Assembly: GCF_027744825.2 (NCBI RefSeq)
Contig: NC_071334.1
Span: 31,464,937 to 31,528,936 of the forward strand
Direction: 5' to 3'
Source: Synchiropus splendidus
Taxonomy: Eukaryota > Chordata > Actinopteri > Syngnathiformes > Callionymidae
DNA: 64,000 bases
The position numbers and the translations under genes were made by a program. This document shows positions 9,071 to 21,800 of this stretch, piece by piece. The notes under the pieces are model-generated. The model saw nothing but the letters and a program-made list of their open reading frames with translations. It had not been told where the DNA came from and did no database searches. Numbering within the stretch: position 1 is the first letter of the stretch; each line of letters begins with the position of its first letter.

Positions 9071-9160
9071 TGTGAGCACTTTATTCCAAAACACTTTCCT
9101 AGTTGGTGGGCTCCCCACTGACAATGGCAATAAACTAAATTCTGATTCTGATGGTTCTTT
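9071..9160 (+). mobile_element. LINE 3' end, copy A, downstream piece
   Basis: The block CACTTTCCTAGTTGGTGGG is shared with the intact copy at 27938-27958. It is followed by CAATAAACTAAATTCTGATT, a typical LINE 3' terminus. Together with 4376-4624 it makes one element split by the gypsy insertion. Confidence 0.65.
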
Positions 9161-9317
9161 AGCCAGACAATCCAACATTCCGCCAGCGTGTCTGGTGCCA
9201 GCATCATCACCATTGGAACACTAAGAATAAAAGGGTAATGACACAACTCATCGCGTCACTGTCTTGCTTTAAATTGGATGTGTTCGAAGCGCCCTTACCG
9301 ATTTACATCAGTGGGAC

Positions 9318-9425
9318 TATAAAAGGTGAACGTTTCAAACGTTTTTTTCCCCTTTTAGAGTAACGTGCTTACTAACTAACCGTCGATTTACAATTCAACG
9401 ACATGTGACGCCCCGTGTGACGTCA
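9318..9425 (+). promoter_or_regulatory. BAIAP2L1 core promoter: TATA box and CRE
   Basis: TATAAAA at 9318-9324 lies about 290 bases before the start codon, so transcription would begin near 9350. A perfect palindromic CRE, TGACGTCA, lies at 9418-9425 in the presumed 5' untranslated region. GC content rises across 9400-9560. Confidence 0.55.
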
Positions 9426-9615
9426 CGACGCCGCCCCTTGGCCGTGGACGGTGAGTGGGCTGCTCCCGAACCCAAAGCTTTCTGACCACGAGTGATCCCG
9501 GACACAGTCTCACAGAGGCAGCGCAGCCAGCGACCCGGGCTGCTGGGATTTACTTGTCTTCCTGCACCTGGATATCCTATTCTATTTGTGGCTGCGTGTT
9601 TAACTTTACAGCAAC

Positions 9616-9834
9616 ATGTCTCGGGCACCTGATGATGTGAGCAAACTCACCGAGAACACATACAAGGTAAGCAGCACAGTATCAGTCAGCTGTGAACAAC
9701 ATTCAAGTCCGGGCTATTTTTCTCAGAGAGACTTTGATTTCATTTAATTCAAGAACCACTGAACAAAACTTCTGAATAGGGTTTGCTGTCGTTGTTTCAA
9801 GGTTAGAATTACTACCATTAGCTCGTGTTTTTTC

Positions 9835-9873
<39 letters not shown>

Positions 9874-12800
9874 ATTCAATAATGAGGAACACTTTCACAC
9901 TTTCATTACATGTTTGTTATGCACTTAGTGTTAATTATTTCATTACGTTTGGAAATTGTAATAAAATAATTAAAAAAATGTAAATAAATAATTACATTTT
10001 TGAAATGCAATTGGTATGACATCTATTTTCATCTTCCCTTCTGAGCAGTAAATTTGCTATTGTGACATCTCACACGCTCTCAATGATAATTCGGTTTGCA
10101 GTATTTGCAAGTGAAAGTGGAGTTTAGTAAACACTTGCTAGTTTGTTTGTCAAAGGTGCACAGTGTAAAACGTGACAATTACGCCAAATTGGTTGTCATC
10201 CCTAAGTATGACAAATGTTACCCACTTTTTTCCTTTTTTTAATGACTTACAATGGAGAATCGCTTATCTAGTTCACATCCACGCTGAAAAGAACCTTTTG
10301 AAATGAGATCTTCATCATAATGATCATAATGTTGTACCTGTGTCAAGCAATGCTCGACATAATATGTTTATAATATATGTATTTAACTCTTTGATTGATA
10401 TATTTGAAAGTGATTCTTTGCCCCAAACTTCACTTGAGCCCAAGAAACTCACCCTCTGTGTTATGATCATATGGTACATGTAAGAACAAACCCCAGGCCT
10501 GACTGTCTCCGTGGCAGATACTGTCTTGTTTTCAAACCCTTATCAGTCAGTAATTAGATCAGGTGGTTTGTCTTGTTCAACCCAATCAAATCCTTGATAA
10601 GCCTGCGAAAACATCAAGAGGTAGTTTTTTGTGCTCATCACGTGGGATCTTAGTGCAGATGTGTTCCAGATCAGCTGTTGTGTGCGAGTGTGGTTCTCAG
10701 CTGAGAGTCTGTATGGCAAGTTTCAGCTGATCTAGAGAAAGAACCAGTTTCCCTCTGTCTGTCTCCCCGCAGTGTAAAGTCATACCTGCCCCTCCATTGT
10801 CCCGGCGAGGGCGTGCCAGCAGAGCAGAGACTTTAGACAGCCCCGGATTGTCCAACCATTTCAATAGAGAAGCAGATAGGTTGGGAGGGGGCGGTGGTTG
10901 TGATCCTGATGCTAATTACAGCCACAAGTGTGGGACTTTGCTCTTTAGAAGCGAGTCATACATGTATACCTGTGAGGCGCCGGGTTAAAAAGTGTAGTTA
11001 TATTGTCTTTCACCTGCTATTTATAGGGCTGACTGCACTTGGGTAACAATAGGATCCTAAAATTACTGATGTATGTTGAACTTTATGGACCAGTTTTCTC
11101 TCATGAGACAAGCTGGTAAGTGACCTCAAAGACCAGGATATATTAGACAACTGGTTAGGGTTGTCACGATATCAGAACTTCAATAATACCTGTACATTTT
11201 GATGATTCCCATGACTTATTTGATACCAATGAAAAAAGTTATCAACTTCAATAACAGCTGGCCACAACGGTCCTGGGAAGAATGGTGTTTTCAGTGCTGG
11301 ATTGGTGTGGAAACAGGCCAGTACTGATGTATATTTTGCTAGGTGGTATCACATTAGGACAAGGGTATCGGTTTTGGTGACAATCCTTCAACTGACATCG
11401 AGTATTGTCCTTAGTATTGTGCTGTTCAGCAACATCACTGCCGATAAAACTTCCCCCAAATTTCCCAAAGAGCCAGCATTTAATAACTACAATACACATT
11501 TTCATACAAGAGGGATTTGCTAACCTTGTTCCTGCTAGGACAAAGAGATCACCCTTCAGTTAAAATGTTATGCAAGATGTTTAAGTAGAAATGACACTGG
11601 TGTCAATCCTCGGACCATTAGGGTCAACATCATGGAGACTAGGGATGAGGGGGACTCTCACTGCAAGGTCACTGCTTCTGCTCCAGTAGAAGGCTATTAG
11701 AATAATGTGTATGGCAGATTACAGACCACATACCAACCAACTGTTTGCTAATGCAAGATTACTGAAGTTACCTGAGCAGGTAGAGAGAAAAACTTTGTTA
11801 CTCATGGTTAGAGCCAGAAATGGGCTGGGACCAGATCATCTACAAAGACTGTTTGAACTCTGGAGAGGAGGCTACAAGAATCAGAAATAACTGGCGGTTA
11901 GCAACACAAGGACTAAAGCACACGGGCATCTAATACACACACACAAAGCTGACCGTAACTCTAAACCAATGACAGAAACACCAAAAAAGACCAGAAATAA
12001 CACACAACCAACTGACAGTGACACAAAATTTACTTGTAAAAACATCCAACCCAATACAAACACCCTAATACAGACACATCTTTACACATATCTACACACA
12101 ACCACTGTTTCAACAAATGAGGGAAAGTGGCAATTAGGGATTCTTCGCTGTTCTTCCCTCTGTTCCTTTTCAAACTGTGTTTATAATGTAAGGACAAATG
12201 TTAACTGAATTATATGCAATTTAACATAAAGAAGCTATGTGAAATAATTGTCAGATAACTTTTCACGTAACACGTTTCAATGTATTGAAGGAGATTGAAA
12301 TAAACATTCATACAGCTTGAGTTAAACGACTCGTTTCCGGATCCGTGACAACGCTAATAAAGTTAAGACATTGTACTAACCTCTGCTCATTATCGCACCC
12401 CCTGAGGTTGTAGATGCTAAAGTAACAGCATTAATGTGTTACTGGAGTTTAGAATTGCTGTGTAATTAGTTTGACAATACTGACAGAAGGTTTTCTTGCA
12501 CCTTGTTATTGTGCATTAAATGCTTTGTGTGTCTATAAAGGTAAAATAATACACAAATACCACCGCTGTCACCATCCTGGCTAACCAATTGTCTGCCTAA
12601 AACCCTGCTCAGTTTTTCTTCGTTTTAGTAACAATGAGTCAGTGTATGCTTCAGCTTTTGTTTTTAGATGCGGAAAGTAAAAAATTATATACAATAATGA
12701 ATACTACCAAATCTCATGAACAAACATAAATAAGACGTATTCACAAGGAGAGAGGTTTGATCTGTGTATTTTTCTTTTTTTTTTCCCGACAGAATGTGAT

Positions 12801-15800
12801 GGAACAATTTAATCCTGGCCTCAGGAATCTGGTCAACCTCGGGAAGAGTTATGAGAAGTCTGTCTCAGGTAAATGAGTCATATATATATATAACACAATT
12901 CACCAATGTTGATGTCCCAAAGAAGCTGGCATTGGTCAAAATATAAATTAATAACATTTTTCTAAATCTATACCACACTCACACTTGATGCTTGAACATG
13001 AAGCTTAAAAAACTAAAAACTTTGTGGTAATGGAAGTCCAAGTTCAGAATGAATGTGTGAGAATCACGTAAGCTGCTCTGTGTTCCCCTGCAGCCATGAC
13101 CATGGCAGGAAAGGCTTATTTTGATGCCGTCGCAAAGATCGGCGAGAATGCCACTGTGTCTCCCGTCTCCAAAGAACTGGGTAAGCTCCACACGCAGCGC
13201 GATGAAGCGTCTGTGCTTATTTGTTGCATCTCGTAAAAAGCAACATTGATGTCTTGTTACATGTTAAACTTTTAAAATTTACATTGTAGGTATGTAAACT
13301 GAATGATGTACATGAAGAATGTTTTTTTAAGTGTGTAATAATAATTACAACAATAATTCAGTAATAATTCTCTTCTAATCCTCCCAGTTGTTAATGACAT
13401 GGAAGTAATCTGGTGTGACTGTATTAACTGTCGGTGGCATGACGGAAAACTAAGAGAACTGCATGAATTTGCAAAAAAGATTCCATTTGAACAAAACCAA
13501 TCATTCCTTCCCGATAGTCAGAATGATAGATGACATTGAATTTTAGAACGACTTGGAATGTCTTGCTCTTCCAGACTTTGTGATGTCAACTACTTACTTT
13601 TCTACAACTTACTTTCAAACTACCTGCAAGTCTACTATGGACCTAAACCCACCATTGGAGTGGCAGCAGTTGTCGTACAGAGAAAGTGTTAGCGAAACAG
13701 AATAAAATTCTCTTCCCAGCCTAGAAAAGAATATTAGGCAAAAATGTCCTGATGTCCTAATGTAAAAATGACCCCTAAAGGCTTTACCTTAACACACCAC
13801 CCAAATTTGTATTTCTTTGCTAGTACATTGTCAGGTTTCTCATTGACGCGAAGCTTTTCCCAGCCTCTCACCCCAAACCTATCCTTCCAAAACAAATGTG
13901 ACAGCCGCTGCTGCCACTGTTTCAAAAAATCCTGGTGGAAAACAAATTTACCAAATCTAGAGCCAATTATAATGACTTAGTTATTTTGAAGTTTTAACCC
14001 TTAAATTTAGGCTTAACCTTGTCTACACCCGCCAAACTTACCCAAATGTTCTCTTTGTTTTTCCCATAATTGGTCCTCACAAGAATAGATAAATCAAACT
14101 ACACACACACGTAAAAACAAAGTTTGATCTAATTATTATCACACAAATCACATCTTAACTAAATAGCTTCTTTCAGCCTTCTTCTTTCTGCCTGATGGAC
14201 CAGGAGCATGAATATGTCCTATCAATCATCTGCAGGTATTTTAGTTTTTACGACTGCTCCTTCCCAATTTCCTGCTGTGTCACTCCACTGAGGGTTTACT
14301 GGAAGTCTGTTGTTGTTTCCTCCTTGAAAGTGACATTTGCATTATTTCAAGCATGATGGACATTTTATACTTGATGTGTGGAAACACTCAGCTGTTTGGC
14401 TGCGTCATTGTGGAATTAAAGGTCAGGTACGTTTGATGCCAAATGCTTATAAATGAGCTCCTGATTAACATGGACACAATTGGGAGTGTGGTCAGCTGGA
14501 TGCTTGTATCGGTCCCATCAGACTGAAGGTTTGATCTGGCTGGCACAGTGTCACTGGCGGCAGGGGCAACATTGCAATCCAGTTTGGTGACGCCACACCT
14601 GTCAGTTAACACTGCAAGCACGTGTTTTATGACAGCACAATCAAGTGCTCTTATGGTAACTCCTTGCTTTTTCAAAGACACCTTTATGAAAGTTTGCTGA
14701 ATGAGCTCCCCATAAATCTATGTATATCTGACTTCATTTACTCTATAACCTAAAAACAGAGGCATAAATGTTGCTCAGATTGAAGTTTCAGGTGTCTGTC
14801 TTCATCTTGTGTAATGTAATATCTACCATAATTTCCAGACTACAGAGCGCACCAGAATATTAGCTGCACCCGCTAAATTTAAGAAGGAAAATAGATCTTG
14901 TTCATATATATAAGCCGCAGGGGTCTATAAGCTGCGGGTGCAGTGGTGCTGTCTCCGGCATAGAAAGGTCACTGGTGCATAAAAATGCATGAGGATCACT
15001 TCTAAACTGGTTTTGAAAATGGGGTCCAGCGTGGAGACTGAGTCATGAAACAAACTCTGCAATTTTCTGAACTTGAATCATGAACTCCTCACATCTATTA
15101 TTTACAATAAAGCGCTCAAAATGCGCTGTTTTCGCCCGGACACCACAGCCGGTCTCAGCTGCTGCTTCTCGTCTCTGGTCCTCCAGGAGAACACGTGGGG
15201 AAAACAGTGCATTTTGAGCGCTTTAAGGTCAGTGTAATGCCTGTGATTTCATTGGTTTGATGAGACGAGGCTCAGTATTTTGGCAGCATGATGCTTTTCA
15301 GCCTGTAAAAATCTGTATATTAGGTGCGTTGTTGTATAAGCCACAGGGTTCAGACCGCAAAAAAAAGTCCTGGCTTATAGTCCGGGAATTATGGTAGTCT
15401 AATTTCGTCTAACTACGTAGGCTTCACATTTGTCCATAAATTAGCCCTTGTCTATCATGTAATTATCAATGGGAATAAATAGATTTCTGCTATTGCCAGT
15501 GCCCATTTATGGTGATAAGAATTTGTTTCTTGTGTCCACGCAAATATACAAATGTGCATGTACTGCCTTGAAAAAAATGTATTAGGAGGGCTTCTGTGGC
15601 CTGAGAATCCTGAGTAAACACGCGCGCAAATCCCAAACATCCACCATCCGTCAGCCCATCTGTGAAATTGAGGGATCTGAAAATGTCATCATCTCTTTCA
15701 GACGCTCGAAGGTACTGCTACTACCGAAACTATATTTGTACTTCCTTCCTGTTTTAAATTGTTTAAAGCACTTCAAGTCAGTATTTGCACAAAGTACCTG

Positions 15801-18800
15801 TGACTGAAATCTAATTTTAGCATCTGACAACAGTTTGCTTTCATTCTGCTTTTAATATTGATGCTATAAAGGGGACAATGGGGAAACGTGGACTCTGCAA
15901 AGTGCCTGAAGGAAACATATGCTTTACTTGCCCTGTCATTATTCTTTTTAACCACTTCAACTGCTGCTTAAAAGCATATGACCAACAGTAATACAAATCT
16001 CTCTGCAAAATGAACATGCTTTTTAAAAGTAGCTCGCCAAAGGGGCGTTTTAGATTCGCCTTTTAAGCTAGGGGAGATGGCTGGGCAAACAGTAATCTTG
16101 AAACCTTTTACTCTCAGCTGTTGATTGGTAGAGAGAGTGGAGAATTAAAGCTGCCAATGACTCACACTCTCAGTCCTGTTTGTGTTTAAGAATGTATTGA
16201 CATATCAGAATTCACAACTTGACTACCAATATTTACTGGTAAACATGGTCATGGCTTGCTTGTTTTTGGGGTTTTTTTCTCGTAGCATTTAACCACGATC
16301 AAGTATCTTTATGATGATGGCATGAAACGGTTCATTGAAAATGCAACCACTGTTTGAAACAAATACACACAAGTGACGCTGAATATTCAGTTAACAGTCA
16401 TTTATCATTTTGAGCAAACAATTGGGGTTTTTCTTTTGGAGGGTATACAATTAGAAACTTCCTGAGTCAGTCCAGGCCCTTCTGGGAGTTGCCATTTTAC
16501 TCAGAAATGCAGCAGGTATATTTAGAGAATGATAATTCGACCAGGAAAAGAATAGAACAATCTGGACCCCTTCCACCTTTTCTCCCGATTCTGTTGTTTC
16601 AGACCCTGCTATAATAGTCTGAAATATTGAACATCTCTGGGGAAAATGGTAATGTCAGCCAGACATTTGCTTCCGCCAGAAAATAAGGACTGAGAGTGGA
16701 AAAGAAATGACTCTGTGATTGCCACTGACAGAGGTTTTGACTTTTCATAAGCTTGCTGATTTCAGTTTAAAACAACAGAGATCCTGTTTGTTTTTCTAAA
16801 TTGACAGTCAATTCAATGTTTTCAGGTATGAATAATTTCATCTCACACAAACCAAATGGGAACACTGACTCATCCAGTCAGTTTTCTTTTTATTTTATTT
16901 TTTTATTGCAAATCCAATTGCGATACAGTCTGTTATACTGGGTCCAATCTCCTTTTCCAACTTTTTTGACCTACATATCATGTCTTCTGCTGTTAAACAG
17001 GAGTGTCTCACTGCGCTCTTTAATGCCGTATAGACGCCTGACTTGGGGGTTTAAATGTCTCGCAGTCAAAGGTCCACTTTCTTGTCAGTCCAAATGAGCT
17101 GAGGTGCACTGTCCTGTCCACGTGCTTGGTTGTTTAGATTTGGAAATACACAAAGGCCCTGCTTTGGTGGACTGTAGAACAGTGAGGTCACCGAAGGGTC
17201 TCGAGCTCAAGATAAATGTGTAACCATGAGCGAGGGCAGAGACTGCGGCATGATGTTGTCACCTGTTTTCAAAATCAATAAAGACTGCTTTTGCATTTTG
17301 TGGGATTTAAGAAGAAGACAGTTGAAGGGGCGGCACAGTGAGACAATGGGTCTCGCAGCAAGGAGGTTGAGGGTTCGAATCCAGCTGGAGCTCTTTCTGG
17401 TGGAGTTTGTGAGTTCTCCCTGTGCGTCCGTGGGTTTTATCCGGGTACTCTGGTTTCCTCCAACAGCCCAAAGACATGCTCACTAGGTTAATTGGACACA
17501 TTAGAATTGTCCCTAGGTTTGCGTGTGTGTGTGTGTGTGAATGGTTTGTGTGCTGTGCAATGGACGGTAAGCCTTAACTGAAGATGTATGTATATAACTT
17601 AAACAGTTGAGACACACAAGTGAATCCGGAAAGCTGGATTTGGACATTAGTCTTTTGTCCCTCGTGAACGGCCAGGTGAGAAATCGGCTGTTGTGAGTCC
17701 ACAAGATCAGATATGGCCGCTATCACACTTTCCATCAAATGACCCTGCGCACCCTGCTTTACACACTGCTCTGCAATGAAAAAACCTGACAGACCGTGGT
17801 TGAAAAAGGCATTTTTTAGCTTTACAAGAGGAAACAGCACTCAGACGAGGATGGCACATGCTTAACAGAAAATTGGGAAGAAGAATTTATTTTTAAAATA
17901 TTAACTCTCAACAGTGAAGCAGTGTTTCGCTCTGTTACAGTATAAACATTCATGCAGACATTCACCTATCACAGAGTGGCAGAGGCTATATGTACACTCA
18001 AACCAAATGTGACCTATTCTTCAAAACTGACTGATTTAAATGAATGCAATTGCATGTGACTGTCAAGCTATATATAGTATCGGAACAGGATGGCAGGGCT
18101 GCAGCTTCAATGCATTTGTTGTCTTATGATTTATATCAATGAGTGAATAGCGAAGTACAAATTTATATACATTTCACTGAAACTTCACTGAGCTTGTTCA
18201 TTAAGCTTTGGTTTTCCTCTGGTCAGCCACCACTGATTTCTCATTGATGCTTCCTAAATGTTTGTTCTGTTCCCATCATAAACCTGTGAGTCGACTGAAC
18301 TTAGATTATTTTCTCCATGGGACCTCTAAAGAGACCTGGGACTCACTTGCGGCTCAGTAAACCGTGGCACCGCAGCATTAAAAACCCTGTCACACTTCAG
18401 TAATTCCACAAAAATATATATCTTCTGTCCTCTCCAGTGCTCCCTCAGCATTATCAGACATTTAATAGCTATTATAGATCTGTGCCTCAAAAGTCACTGT
18501 CTCATTCAACCACACAGCTGTTTGTGTATCGAATATATGAGAGTGCCATGGTTTGTTTGTTGCATTAATAAAACAATGATTGATTACAGATGCTCGAGGC
18601 TCAGGGATGAAATATCGCACCCTCACAATGTGTGGCAGATCCATTGGTTTAAATCAAAAGAGCTGTCAGTGGAACTGATCTGTTGCCAAAACCTCCAAAA
18701 GTATAGTGTTACATGCTTATTTTGAATATTTTGACAGTCCACAGGTCACCAACTACCCTATCCCTATTAGTTGACATGTGCAGGTTGACGACACTGCAGC

Positions 18801-21800
18801 AGTAGTGTATAAATAGAATTATTAGTATAAATACTGATAAAACATGGATGTAAAGTGTTGTAAACACATGTACAGTGTCAACTATATCACTACATTTGAA
18901 CTTTAGTTGATAAAAATGTGGAGTGAAAAGTATGCATTCTTTCATGTGCCCTTTCTTGGTCCCTTGCTTCTGATGTTTTGAGAGGTGAAAGGTCACGTCG
19001 CCTCAGCCATTTCTTCTCCAACTGTGGATTGTGCTAAGTCAATAATGATGCCAAATTAACTCATCTGCAACTAATTTAATAGTCGATTATAGTCGACTGT
19101 GTTGTAAGTCGCTGCAGCCGTATTATATGCCAAAGGAAATAATATATTTAAACTGAAAAATGTTCAATTATGGTCATAGACTGTAATTGCTGTGCATCTG
19201 TTGTGATGCTTCCCGGTCCCCATCCCACATTTCCCACGTTTATTTGTTAATGATGAAGGACCGTGGCGAAACAGGAAACAGTGTAATCACAGATGGCAGT
19301 ATACACAGCACGATCGATCTTACTTACATACTTGCAAAGGCAGCTCAAGGATTCAAACTCCGTCATTCAGCAAGTGAGATACACCAGGAAGCAGCTGACA
19401 GGCTGTTCACAAATGGACTAACAAAAGGATATGAACATTGAATAAAAAAGATTTTTCTTGTCTAACTTTCTTACATCATGACTCTGCCTGTTTCAATAAG
19501 GAGCATACAAACAGCGATCATAGTGTGAGCACCAAAACAGCTGTTTACACTTTTATTTCGAGTTGGCAGCCGATACAGACGTCAGAGCAAGAAACTAATC
19601 TTGTTCAATAAGTTCTACAATAATTGCTAGGCTATTGATGCTGCTCTGTGCATCTCTGCAGCACAGAGGAGTCGGCTGCAGAGATGCAGCGACATTGCTG
19701 TGATAGAACATGTTACACTTGTCCAAACCAGATAGTCCATCAACACTGCTAATGATGTTGAATTGACTAAAGTCTGTTTTCTAATAAATGCTAGCAGTCA
19801 TTTTGGTTCTTACATATGTTTAGCTTCTTACTGCTCAGACCATATATACCAAACATGGAGTTCGATTATATTTCCTTTATGTGTCCCTCCGTGGGGCTTA
19901 GTTTCACAGTGCTGGTAATTTTTTTGTTGTTAGTATAATTTTGACAAAAACCTTGGGATGCCTTCAGTCATACTCAGCTGAGTGGGTTTCACTTGAATCA
20001 TTCTTCAAACGCTGCACTTGCACAAAGGAAGTTCCTCAGCTGTAGCAACAGTGGAACACTCTCCCCCACTAGAACAAACATTAATATGATTAAGATCCTG
20101 ACTCACTCAGGGAATGGTCACATTTCATCACACTTCCCCGCCTCCATGGACAAATCACGAGGACTAGATGAAGCAGTTTCAACCTCATAAAAGACATCAC
20201 CTGTTTGGAATGCAAAATACGCAATCCTCTATCATCGGTGTAATCAAATTTTATTTCAGAATGTAGTTGCTCATCCTGGATTCATCAAGCTAGTATCATT
20301 GGGTTCAAATACTATCTCTGTGGCAGTACTGGATGTCGCGTTGAGGTATAGAATATTCTCTCGACATCAGTGCTTAGCTTGGTTGCAAATGGTGATCTAC
20401 TCAGAGAAAAAAGCGCTGCTAAGCTTATTATATATATATTTAAGTAACAATATATTCAAGGTGAAGTTCATTTTAGACTTTGATATGCTTTTCCTCTCTC
20501 GCTGATAAAAACGTGATTCAAGTCATGGGCTCACCATATCTTGTGTTTAAATGCTAAACTACACTCAAAGATTAGCGATAAGATATATTCTTCAGAGACA
20601 AGAAAGTTAAATAACAACCCACATGCTTTTGTTGTTTCACAATATAGGGGACATTTCCTCTTTATTGCCATGGAGATGATATTTGCAGGCTTCTTTGCGT
20701 GGAGGCCTGTCACTGTTTGCCTCTGGGAAAGAATCATGCGCCTCTTTTCATCCGAGAATTCCATGTTGTCATGTCACAGCAGCCCACGGAGCAGGTTTTT
20801 AACACCTTGTTAACACCAAAGGTGAACCCTGCAGGTGCACGCTGTGAATCCCCCCCGCCGTCCTTTCTTGGCCTCCCTCTCATCCAGCGCAGCCTGGGCT
20901 GTTGTTAGGGTTATACAAACACACGGTGCCACCCCTCCCATTGAAGGCACAAAGGCAGCATTTACCAGTACGTTCTGGTGACCTTCAGAGGGCAATGTTG
21001 TTGTAGCTGGATGCAGCAGAAGTGCAGCCCAGTGCTGGTGGGTCACTTTGCTTGTTTTCTCTGACTGCTGAAGGAATGTCATGTGTCGGGTCAAGCATGC
21101 CCATTTTGGGGTGGAGAGCTGACGTGTTCGTCTTGAGCTTGTCACTTAAAAAACACCACATTCTTTAACTTTGAAGGGGTTTCTTTCACAGAGTTAATTT
21201 ACCTGAAATCTCTTGATGAGTGAGTGGCTAACCTTAAACCTGCTTCTATTGTCTATTATCTACATTGAGTGTTAATAATGTGTTAGAAGTAATAGCAGCT
21301 TACTTGTATGACAAAATAAGTATCCGCTGCCTGCTCATGTTTGCCATTTCATGTCAGGTGTCCCGGACTGAGGTTTCAGCAGAGCAGTGTCCTGTAATAA
21401 ACCTTGAGTCTAGATTTCACCCCATTGTGTCAATGCTAGCACTACAAACCGCTTGACTACAATTGCACACTTTTGTTGACTGTATTGACTCACTGCTATT
21501 GTTTGGTGTGGTACCCGGCTCTATCAGTGATATGTGAATGCAGACTGTTCTGTACCTGACCTTTCGTGGAGTTTTCTCATTGACACCTGCTCAAATATTA
21601 AATGGAGATAAGTCATGGATGGAATATGCGCCGTAGATGGCAGCGCCTGCTCCAATCGGGAATTTACAACATGTCTTACCCATCATGCTTTTGTGTTGAA
21701 AATCACTCGATCAGTGTCTTCGCCCAGCATTTTCTAATTGAATTACTTTCGTAGAGGCCAGAGCTCTCCTACCAGAAAGGTTGATACAGCAAAATATTGC

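Larger units (their letters stand above)
9667..12792 (+). other. BAIAP2L1 intron 1
   Basis: A 3.1-kb intron with an (ATT)n run at 9836-9870 and a LINE-derived fragment near 11640-11900. Nothing else is recognised. Confidence 0.8.

Noticed and set aside
19075..19115. AGTCGATTATAGTCGACTG phrase resembling a DNA-transposon end
   Set aside because: No matching opposite terminus or target duplication was found nearby.
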